Assembly: GCF_910592395.1 (NCBI RefSeq)
Contig: NC_088314.1
Span: 6,634,001-6,698,000, forward strand
Length of the DNA stretch: 64,000 bases
Direction: 5' to 3'
From: Lineus longissimus
Lineage: Eukaryota > Nemertea > Pilidiophora > Heteronemertea > Lineidae
Positions within the stretch are counted from its first letter, which is position 1. Every line of letters starts with the position of its first letter. Position numbers and translations under genes: made by a program. Positions 37,201 through 49,200 of the stretch are shown here, piece after piece. The notes below the pieces were generated by a model. That model was given only the letters and a program-made list of their open reading frames with translations, searched no databases and was not told where the DNA came from.

Positions 37201-40200
37201 TTGGATTTTAGTACTTTGAGGCCTACGCGATTAATAGCGAATCTTGTTTTTTGTCTGTCGTGCCACAAGCAAAGAGAAATAACTTGTAACTTCACACGCT
37301 TTACCCATCACACCGAAGTGATATTATAGCCGAAAGTTATATGTACTTGAATTTTCTGTGACAAAGTGTAAAAGAGTTAGAAATATCAAGGAACCGCTCT
37401 GGGCCCGATTGTTCAAATGCACAAAGTTCACGTTATCCCTTTTGACGGTTACGTTTAATATCCTTAACAACGTTAGTCCTGTTTAGTTTGTTTTTTAACG
37501 TCAAAGCTCTATAAAAAGCTGTTACAGCCCTGTACGTTCATACCTTTCTTTACAGTCGGTGAAGACGCTAGACCGATTAGGAAGCTCCTTGCACACCCCT
37601 AGAGGAAACCGATGGCGGGATCCAGCCGGCTTTGTCAGATATGTAAGTCGATTACCACGCATGTTTATCACCCACGATTGACTGCAAGAAACAGAAAGCT
37701 ATCGTGGTGGTGGCATCACCAAATAAGTTGTCGATCTTTTAATCCAAGGAGACTTACATCAGTAAAGTAAACATCAGACTCACATCAGCAAAGATTTGAT
37801 CATTTATGATTCGTTGCAATACAGGAAATATGATATCGCGTTCAGGCATTTATTTTGAATTTTTTTCGAATCTTTTTGTTTCAGTCCGCGGACGAAGATT
37901 GTTTGAAATGCATGCTTGGAGTGCCACATAAGAAATGCGAAGCTGTAAGTATGGCCACTGCAGTACTGCAGGTGTATACATGTATTTCGTCACTGTGGCC
38001 ATTGGTACTCTTGTTGTATCACTAGGAAGTATGTTCTTTAGTGGGAGCAAGAGCACGTACTGATAAGGTCAGGATACATTGAAGGACTAATTTTTTCTGT
38101 TGTATAAAAAGTGTTCCACTACTGCATTCGTCAAAACAATGAAGTCCTGTATGTCCAAATTTATTCAACAAGAGTAAACTTGTCGACGAACCAGCGTGAA
38201 TGAGGACGATTATGATCTTTCCAAAGTGTTTAACACGGTAATGATTATAATGATAAGATCATCACGTTAATGAAATAATAATTTTCTTTAGCACAAATAC
38301 ATCCGTGTTGGCGGTGGCTATCGTCACAGCTACTGGCACGTGAAGGCCATGCTTCTCGAGATAGAGTTCAAGGTAAACCGGTGGTCAGATGTTGCTCGTA
38401 GTGGCTGGTTAATGTAGTGTGACTTGGCTCTTCAGTGCTTCTTTGGTAAATGGCGCTTACGCATCATGGTACAAAATTTTAAATGGAAGGGTGTGCGTAT
38501 CTGGTTCAATGGACGATTTTCATTGCGTCGCTTGCGAAAAACAGCTGCTCAAAAATCGCTGCAACCAGTGTTTGATATACAATATAAAACCCGTTACATA
38601 AGATACATGTGTCGTCGCACGGTGATTTACATCGCACGTCACTGCGATAACAATCGCTTGTCAGCCACGAGCTTCAGCCAGGATTGGAAAATTCAACTCT
38701 TTTGGAAACCCGCTGCGGCTCCGCACTGAAATAGCTATTTGCCAAGGTTGCACAAATCTTGCATGCTTCTGTCCTCCTGCAGCTTTCGTCAGCTAGAAGA
38801 AACACATTTCTCCCTAACTTTTCATTTTCATTTTCTTCATTTTTTTCTTCCACTTTTCATACAGCATTATATCTTTCTCTAATATTGCAATAGACTGCCT
38901 TGATTAGATCTTAGTAATGATGGCAACTGCTTTGTAATGCTTTCCAGCACAAGTACATCCGGGTAGGTGGTGGGTACCGCCATAGCTATTGGTACGTCAA
39001 GGCGGTCATAGAAGAACTCGAATTCCAGGTAGTTACACACAAAACAAAATATGATATGACTGCACTGACCATGAAATAACTGCATTTCGACTAACAGTAC
39101 TGCACAAATGTGCAATATTTTGCATTCAGCGTGTTTATATGCATGATGTCAAATACATTGTAACTGCACTAAACATTTGCCATCTCATACTGTCCCGGAA
39201 CACATCCACTATCGCCGATGTGTGGACATTTGTGCAGTACTAACAATGAAATATTTGTTCACCTTTCTGAAATGCACTCGATCCACCTGAAAAATGCATT
39301 TGAACCTGTTGCATCTACCTATTGCATCTCCCCGCACCCACATTTTAGTTCGATATACTAATTACTGTGTTTAAAATGTAAGTGTTACATGTATAGTGTG
39401 ATTCGTAACAACTTCATACTGCCAGTGGATTGATACAATAGAACTATTGATAACAAAACGTCCTTGCACAATTATTTTATTTTTTTATCCCAAGTGTAAC
39501 CATCCTAACAGCGTGTCCTGTAGTTGAGAATCTGTCGTATCATTTAGAGTTCGTAGTTGACGATTGGTAAAGTTAGATGCAATGCATTTGTTTTCTAAAT
39601 TTTACACGTGTAAGTACGAACTCTTTCGAAGTGAGGTAAAACCATGTTCTGAAACCATCTGCATCAATGATAATCGATTGTTCTCCATAACTCCTCCATA
39701 CCACATGCAGCGTTGGTTGGTGAGTAAAATGAAGAGAGACAAACTTCTACTTCTTCTTCCGCTGCCTTTGTCGGGAGTGTTACGCCAATAGGCAATAGGA
39801 CTTGTCATGCTCGTAGACGTTTCAAAGCGCTCCACCGCAGTCGTATTTTCGACACCAGTACCTGAACTCAGCGTATTACCCAATGCTACTCTGGGCTAGA
39901 GGATAGGTAAATGTGTTCTAACATGCATAGTGAGGCTGCATATTCTCAGTGATGTTACCCTATCCCAAAATAATAACGAATGCAGCATCTGCGCCAAATA
40001 TTAGAGAACCAGATATGCGTGTGATAAACTTCGACCTATGGTACCCCAACAGCAATGTTTAGATTTGTATTCATTGTACATAAACATACATGCACATGTA
40101 ATTTAAAAGTTCAACTTCGAATTATGAATAAATGGTGTACAAAATAGGATATGAAATAATTCTTTGCGAAATATGCATTTCGTGCTTTCATTTACAGCGC

Positions 40201-43200
40201 CAGCAGGAAATCATGCGTCAGCAAAGACTCGAAGCAATTCAGGAGAAAAGTAAGTGATATAAAACAACAAGGGACCATCTTAAAAAATTCTTCTTTTTTA
40301 ACATGACTCCTCCAGAAAGTGATATCATGGATCATCGGGGCCAATCCACACTGGAGCTAGTTAAAATAGGTCACCAGTATTGACTCAAAAAAACCTTTCC
40401 AGTTTCCCTTTCTTGATTACCTTTCGTTCTTCCTTCAGCTGTGCATGCTGTGAAAACCTACATCAGGACCAAGAGTGGTAGGCTCGTGGAAAGAATCATC
40501 TTCATGTCGGACGAGGATTACAAAGCCTTTCAAAAAGCTCAAAAAGAAGGAGGCGACCCGACTGAATTTCTAAAGAAGTATCTCTCGAAAGAGGACGCAA
40601 AGAACTTGGATTCTTACGACAAAGAAGAACAGAGAGCTATCAAGACTTTTATTAGAACAAAAAGCGGTAGATTGATTGAAAAATTGGTGTATGTCTCGAA
40701 GTCTGATTACGAGGCTATGAAACGGGGTGATGTTGATGCTAACACTTTGCTCAAGAAACATATGAAGCTGGAGGATGGGGAGACGATTGAGGGTTGGGGT
40801 GAGGCGAAAATGCGGACTATTACCACGAAAATCCGGACCAAAAGTGGCCGGATTATTGAAAAGACGATACAGATCTCCGAGGAGGATTATCAGAGGATGA
40901 TGAAGGGTGGTAAGGATGTTCAAGATGAGATACTGAGGAAATACATGAAGGTTGAGGAGGGGGAGGAAATTGCGGGTTGGGAGAAACCGAAGTCGACCGC
41001 CATGAAGGTCGTGAAGACTTACATAAGGTAAGAAGGTACATGTACATCGAAGCTAGCGTGCAATGAGTTCAGATCTTACTGCATCCTATCAAATATTTCT
41101 TGTCGCCGAAATGGCTTACCTGATATATTATTTTTAACTTGCGTTTGAATTTAGGACGAAGAGCGGTCGCCTTATTGAGAAGACAATCCTTATGACGGAA
41201 GACGAGTTTGCGGAGTTTCAGAAAAGTGGCGGAGATGTGAACTTCTTGAAGAAGTTCATCAAGCTTGAACAGGGGGAGGAGATAGAAAATTGGGAGAAGG
41301 CGTCCACGGTCTATTCTGCATCTGACGATGAGGAAACGCTCGCCAAAAGTAAGTCAAAGCCCCCTAACAAGAACTCGCTACACACACTACGTGTACTTTA
41401 TTTGAGTTTTCAGTCGCAACCAGAATAGGTCTCAGTCGTTGAGCTTGTCTGTGGATAAAAGGATTATAACACCGGAACTAGTATGTTCTCGAGCTTGTAG
41501 TCTCACATATATAGAGTAGTTCCTCCGTTAACTAAAATGTTTCGCAGTAAGAGTAACACCATCAGCTACATGTACCACCTAGTAGCCCCAACCTTTATTG
41601 GACTTCTTAGCAATGACGCTTGACTTCCATTTCAGTGAAACCGGGCACCCGAGTCCGAGGGAAGGATGGAGAACTGTACGAGTACGTGGTGGATCCAATC
41701 ACTGGGAAAATGTTTAAAAAGTACGTGGCGAAGCAAGGTGTAATTAACTTGACTCGATATGATAGAAAACGAAGAAGTATTTTTGAATGAGTTCATGTTG
41801 ACTGCAGGTGTACCTCGTTTACAACGACATTGAACGTACTAAGCATCGTTCTGTAAGGTAATGATCCTATGCCGTTCATGTAGTTAAGACATGTTATAGA
41901 CTGAGCGATGACTATCAGTAATTTGTGTTCTTCTCTCCCTCTCTAGGAAGGTAGCAAGAGCGGATTCGGATGACAGCGGTATTGGATCCATAAACAAGGG
42001 AAGGTTTACCAAGAAGGGGGCAAATGGCATGGCCGAGATAGATGAGGAGGCTTACAAAAAACACAAAGCGGGGAAACGAATGGAGGGTAGCGACAGCGAA
42101 TACAGTTACAAGAGTTTTATGAGTGATGGCGGGACCCGCCATGTGCAGAGGAGAAAGAAGTTGGCGGGCGGGCGCCGTGGAAGTGCGCACTCGTATCACA
42201 GTAGCGAAGACGAGGAGGGGGCAGCCAGGCGCAGGCGCCGCAGGCGAGCACGAGAGCATGGGGCGGACAGTGCCCATAGCTATTACAGCGTGGTCAGTGA
42301 GGGCGGTACTCGGAGAGTCCGCAGGAAGAAAAAGTTGCCTGGTGGCGGATACGCTAAGAGCGAGTCGTACCACAGTGATACCAGTGAGAAGATCAAGGCA
42401 CAAAAGAGGAAGAAGAAACGTGGCAGGGACCATGGAGCTGATAGCGACCATAGTTACTACAGTGAGGTGAGCGCTGGCGGGACGCATCACCGAAAACGAA
42501 GGCAGAGAATTAGGGACAAACAGGGTAATGTCATTGGGTACGGCAAGACAGAGAATTACACCTCAAGCGGTGAGTTGGTTTTACACCTGTGCCTTTTTGC
42601 TAATCTTCGCACACTTTTCAGGTGGTCCTAGTACAGACGAAGACAAACTGCAACTTCTGTTAGTGGTTGCGCGGATTCAGAGTCAGTATGGTTGTATGGT
42701 TGCTGAAAGAACACAACACATAGCGTAGTACAGCGTCTAACATGCAAACTTGAAGTGGGGTTATTTTTTTGTGCGTGCCGTATGTTTGTGACGTCATGTG
42801 GAATGTTGAAGGTGTAAGTGTGGGCTCTTTAATGTAATATTTTTTAAAGAATATTAAGGTCATTGGTTTGGCGATTGGGTAAAATTGATGAAAATTCTCT
42901 ACGTGTGCCTGACTGCCGATTTCAGAGGACGAGGGCATAGGTGGCGCTGGCGGTAAAGGGAAAGGGAAGGGTAAGAAAGGCGGCAAGGGGAAGGCAGGTG
43001 ACGCAGACAGTGACGTCAGCTATTTCAGCGAGGTCAGCGCTGGCGGCACGCGGCATCAGAAGAAGCGAAAGCGGATCCGCGACGCAGATGGGAAGGTTGT
43101 CGGATACGGAAAGGCGCAAGAGGTCACAAGTGGTACGGATCCGGTGTCGTTGTGTGTTTAGGAGCGGAGCGGCAATCTTGTCCTAACATCCTCCTGCTTT

Positions 43201-46200
43201 TGTTCTTTTTTCTTACTTGGCTTTCTACTGTGTTAATTCGTGTTTGGTAGAGGAGGTCTTTCTTCTTTTCCTCTTTCGAATCCGCCTGATCACCTTCTAA
43301 TTTACATCCTTTTGTGCATGTTTCCTTGCTTGCATGTGAACAGTATTACCGCCGTCGTGATGGGTTATAACTTCTTTGCTATCTTGTCCTACACTGTCTG
43401 ATCTTCTCTTCCTCCCCATTCACTCCTTCTCAATCCCTACCGTAGTGTGGCCATGGCCTCAGATCCTTCTTAACCTGTTCCGTCCTACTTTATCCTTGCC
43501 TCTCCACTGTGTGGATGTTTGTAATGAAACGAATTGGCATGTTGATTCATCTTTACCAATGTTACCTCTTAACGCGCTTCGCCTAGATAGCCGAGTCTTA
43601 TTCGCCTCAATAACTAATCGCAGCGATACGCATTTTCACCACTACTTATGTGCATACGACATGTGGTCTAATAACATTTTTTTTCAATTTCAGAGGATGA
43701 GGGTAAAGGCAAGAAAGGGAAGAAAAAGGGTCGCAAAGAACACGGCGCGGACAGCGACCACAGCTATTTCAGCGAGGTGAGCGAGGGGGGCACCAAGCAC
43801 AGGAAGAGGAGGGCGAGAATTAGGGATAAGGACGGCAAGGTCATTGGCTATGGTAAGGCCCAGGATTACTCAAGCTCAGGTAGGTAGATCGAACCACAGA
43901 AATGATTTGTAATCGATCTTTTTGAAATATTTCTATCAGTATCACCACTGAGTTCAGTTGGTTCCTTGTGTAGGCCGGCTAACGCCTAAAACTTATAACT
44001 GCGCGCCTTCGTATTTCATTTTCGGTGTATCAACATTGTTTATTTTCCGGTACATGTTCTCTTTTGTTATTTATCTTAGTATAATATTACAATTTTATTC
44101 AAAATCATTCGTGATGGCGTTTCTATAGGGGATGAAGGAAATGGCAAGAAAAAGAAAAAGAAAGGTCGGCGCGAGCATGGCGCAGACAGCGATCATAGCT
44201 ATTTCAGTGAGGTCAGCGCAGGCGGCACGCGAACTAGGAAACGGCGTGCGAGGATTCGAGACAAGGACGGGAAGGTCATAGGGCACGGAAAAGCTGAGAA
44301 CTACTCCAGTTCAGGTGATTCTGTGTGACTGTTTGGTCTTCCCAGTCCCCTGCAGAATCATTGCTTTCGTCATGCGATGAAGATGTTCTATCCTATTCTC
44401 ATTATTCCAGATTTGCGCGGATGTTGCAACGGGCTAAGAGTGTAAACTCGTAGCGCCAGTGAGGTTCTCGCTGCCTGCGAAAGCGCGTTTTTGTTCAGTT
44501 TTTGTGCATGCACGAGCGAATCAGCGCTTTATAAACAAATAGAAACTTTCTTAAAGTTTTAGGACAAGTTGATAAAAAGCATCCTACGTACAATGTACTC
44601 AGTAGCGTTTCCACAGTGTACGTGTACATATTCATCTCAAAAGATACCAGAAGGCATATAATATATAGTTTTTCACACCATGATATTCAAATACCTATGC
44701 AGAGGGCGAGGGCGGCAAGAAAAAGAAGAAGAAGAAGAAGCACGGAGATGATAGCGATCATAGCTATTACAGTGAGGTCAGCGCAGGCGGCACGCGGACT
44801 AGGAAGCGACGCGCGAGGATCCGGGACAAGGACGGGAAGGTCATAGGGCACGGGAAGGCTGAGAACTACTCCAGTTCAGGTGATTCTGTGTGTGATTGTC
44901 AGTTCCTCGCAGCCCCGTACCTGACGTTCCTTTACTTACTGAGAAATTCCTGTTTTTACCCTCAGCAATTTCAGATTTGCGTGCATGAGTTACCAGACGA
45001 TGCCCACATGATACTCGTCGAATCTTTCCGCAATTAAATTTCATCATACGCAGAAGATCTGCGGGTCTATTGACACCAACAGTCTATCCCCACTGTTATA
45101 CGTCAATCAGTTACATGGTCAGGGCGTGTAGTTGTGCAGGTGTGCATTGGAGTAACTGCTGTTGTAGTACTGGACTACTGCCAGTGCGCGAAACTTTGTC
45201 TGACGTGGCGGTTCTATTCAGCCAAAAGCAGCATAGACAGCACGAGCAAAGCGCTTCCTAAACTAATACACTTTTCTCAAGGATTTTCAGGATGAGGCGG
45301 GACACTTGATTCTCTAAACTTGGATTTTGAAATACAAGTATATACCAGTAATAGTACCACTTGTGTTCTTTACCTTAATCTCCACAATATTATTGATATT
45401 CATTCGTTTATCCGTTGTCCGCAACGTGTTGGGCTCTGGAGGCCTAAAACGTTGAGGGCAAAAAAATGAATTAATTGTTATTTGTGGATGGTCATCTTTT
45501 AAGTGATCATACTCGTATCAATGATTCATTACCTAAATCTAATTGAATCTTCACACCTACAGAGGGTGAGGGCGGCAAGAAAAAGAAGAAGAAGCGCCGA
45601 GAGCACGGGGCTGACAGTGACCATAGCTATTACAGCGAGGTTAGCGCGGGTGGCACGCGGACTAGGAAGCGAAGAGCGAGAATCAGGGATAAGGACGGCA
45701 ATGTCATCGGCCACGGGGAGGTTGAGAACTACACTAGTCCTTCAGGTGATTCTACGTTAAACGAGATTCATTAATGCTTGAACTTTTATTTTGTTTAACT
45801 GAAGGAAATGTGTCTTTCTACCTCGGTAAAGCCTAATAGCTGGATTTATCTTACCGGGTGAGGACAAAACTGGTCTTACTCGGCCATTGGCTAGAAATCA
45901 ATGTTTTCCGCACTTCAGCCTTGCAGTGTTATGGCGTTGGTGAGTAGTCGAGAAGCTGGTTCAGACGATCCAAAGGTCTGACACCATCCATGCTTGAGAT
46001 GGCGAGTATACTGACCATTAGGTTGATCCCAAACAGAATGGTATTTTCACAGAGAATACTTTTACTGAAACTTTCAGAGGATGAAGGTGGTAAAAAGAAG
46101 AAAAAGGAAAGAGTGCACGGGCCTGACAGCGCTCATAGCTACTTCAGCGAAACCAGCGAAGGAGGCACGAGGCGGCGCTTCAGGAAGGAAAAGATACGAG

Positions 46201-49200
46201 ACAAGGACGGGAATGTCGTCGGGTACAAGGAGAGGCAGCGCTACTCGAGCCCCTCGGGTACAACCTGTGGTGTGATGCGTGGAGAGTCCTATGTTCCTGT
46301 CGTTGTACTGTACCTAATCTCCGTGTATTGAAACCTAGATTGTGTGGAGTGTTGATTCGCGTGTCCTTCTTCGTGCTAGTTGTTTCGTGCGTCTCTGACA
46401 TCACGTTTGTCCACTTCTACGTACTGTAACCAACTGTTATCTGAATTTTCAGATTGTGTTCTCTCGGAGTTTCCTCCTATTACCCTCATCCTCAGTATCA
46501 TAATTGACCTAATCTATTCTTTCATCCTCGTCCTTTTTTGTCATTCCGTGAAATGGTCCATAATCTTGTAATCTTATACTTTGTATGATGATAATCCATT
46601 GTTATTTTGCTCCTAACACTAAGTTGTGTTCTTTCAGATTGAAGGTATCTTAACCGTAATAGTTTTGCTGAATCTGAATCTGAATTGTGAGGGATTAGGG
46701 TATGGATGTAGAGCAATGACCGGCGTTCTATATTGCAGTGATGAATAGCGTACTAGATTCCTTTCTCCCGGCGACATTCTGTCCTAGGACATTTAAAACT
46801 GTTACATTTGTTTTATATCAAGGATTCAAAGAAGGGGCGTCTACTGGGTGATCTATAGAACAGGCTATACTGTCTAAAAGAAAGTATGTAAGTAGGTTAA
46901 AGTACAATGTACGGTATATTAGTTGTTCGATCTCGACTGAAACTTTGCGGGACCTCGTTATCTTTCAGACGACGAAGACGGAAAGCGGAAAAAGAAAAAG
47001 AAGCGCGGTGGTCCGGACAGCGACCACAGTTACTACAGCGAGGTCAGCGCGGGAGGTACACGAAGGGTGATGAAAAAGAAGCGAATCAGGGACGCGCAAG
47101 GAAAGGTCATAGGTCACGGGAAGGCAGAGATAGCCTCAGGTGCGTTATCAACTAAGTTGCGATTGACTCTGCCAACCTTGCTTTTATTTTCTTTGTGTGC
47201 CTATACCGATCAGACCAGTGCAACCTCAGCGAGTGCTATGGTCGTCAAAAATGGTGGCCAGTTCATGCACATCAGTCTGTCCTCCACGGCACTTTGGTGA
47301 TACATGTATTTGGCATAAACGTCATAAAGTACCAGAGTCCACTTATCTTCTTTTCTTCTACTTGCAGATTCCGATTCCGATAGGTAAGTGATAATCTTCT
47401 TCGAAGTACTGTACATGTAAATTACAGTTTAATACCAAAACTATACCACCTCGTATGAAGGCCATGCCTCTATGATGAGTACAAACTACTGTTTCATATC
47501 TTGTATAAGTCATCTGATTACGCCTGGAATGTCTTAATCTTGGCTTTAAATGTTGCAGTTTCATCAGCGTAAGTGATGGAAAAGGTGGCAAGGTCCGCAT
47601 CCGCAAGCAGCGGGGGAAGGAACAAGCAGGTCACTGGAAGGGCGAGACCCCTGTGTTCAGTGATGCCACCACGGACTCGGACATCGTAGCCGAGAAACTA
47701 AAGAATATGACAGAGGAAGAGAAGAAAGTCTACCTTGCCGAGAGAGAGGCTAGAAAGGCGGAACGCGAGGCGAAGCGTAAGGAGAAGTATGGTGATAAAT
47801 ATGATGAGATGGTGGAGAAAAACAAACAGTAAGTCAGAGAGTCGGCTTTGTTACGCAATCTGTGTCGGCTACTGCCTTTTAAGTCATATCGGTATTGAAA
47901 AGATGATAAAAACATCTAACTACTACAAGCTTATATGATTTATTTGACATGAATCTTTTGGTTCCATCTGGTGCATAGCTTGACTGGATCAATTATCTTT
48001 GAAATTTCAGAGCAAAATTGGTGAAAGAAGCCAGGAAGAAATATGAGAACGAAAAGGCGGAAGCAGCGGCGAAAGCAAAGAGTATGGTGACCTACGGTAA
48101 AGGCCGAGGTCGAATGGGAAGCCAAGACATGGATGACCGCGGCATCGGACTCGCTCATGAAGAGTATGTATATCAAAACTATGCAATCAGTTTAAGGCGA
48201 CCAGACAGTAATATGATACACATTACGTTAGTCTTTTGGTTGCATTGTGAAGAACGCGGTTGACCTCATTTATAAAACTGAAAAAAGGGTAAACGCGTGT
48301 GTGCTATGTATGTACATGTACGGTATCCATCATGACAGCAAATTTGTTGGTATTCAAGAAATTGAGCAGGTTTGAGACGTCTTATATTCCCTTTTCAGTT
48401 GGGGCAAAACTAAAGGCAAGGGTAAAAAGGGTAAAGATGGACACGAGGCGGACGGCGAGGGTGACGGTAAGTGTACACTACCTACAACAAAAACTTGGTT
48501 TTGAACTGTATTAGCCTCAACTCTAGGAGTCTGGAGAATACAGTTTTCCATACTCCGCTTTCAACTAAAATTTCTAAATCCACAATAACTACGTTATAAG
48601 AGTCTTGAATTCAGCTCTGAAAATTGATGACACAATTACTACATCATAAGTTCTTGGAAAGTAGCTATAAGCACAGTTTTGTGTTGACAAGGCAATGACT
48701 GTTATGAGTTTGAATTTTAAAGCCAAGTTTTCACTTTGGCTATGAAACTTTGCTGGGAATCATGAAAGGCAAGTAAAGATGTCGATAAGCCTGCAAATTG
48801 TTTCTCCTTGCAGACGGTGAATATGGTGAGGGACGCAAAAAGAAGGGAAGGAAAGGAAGTGGCGCCAGCAGTTTCAGTGGCGAATCAGTTTGGGTGAGTA
48901 AGACTCGTTTATATGGTTTTCCAAACTTTATCTTCTGTTTTTGAGAACCTCGGAATATCAAATTTCTATACCCGCTTTCAAAAAATTCAATCCCTGACCT
49001 GCTCACGATTGCATGACATGTTGTTTTCTTTCTTTGCAGTCCGTCGATGCAGATGGGAATAAAATCAAGAAGAAAATCAAGATGAAGGGTGGAAAGAGAT
49101 ATGAATATACTTATGGTAAGAATAAAGTAGTTGGATACCCTTTAAAAACCTTTGACTTTTGTTTCACTGATATATGATTTCTTATTTTAGCTATGACTTA

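Noticed and set aside
38419-38729. Two overlapping plus-strand frames of 60 and 101 residues
   Set aside because: They lie in the intron between exons 6a and 6b, have no acceptor at their start and no recognised motif.
42926-47139. A histone- or protamine-like gene cluster, because of the Lys/Arg-rich frames
   Set aside because: Each frame is bounded by splice sites in phase 1 and has no start or stop of its own, so they are exons of one gene.
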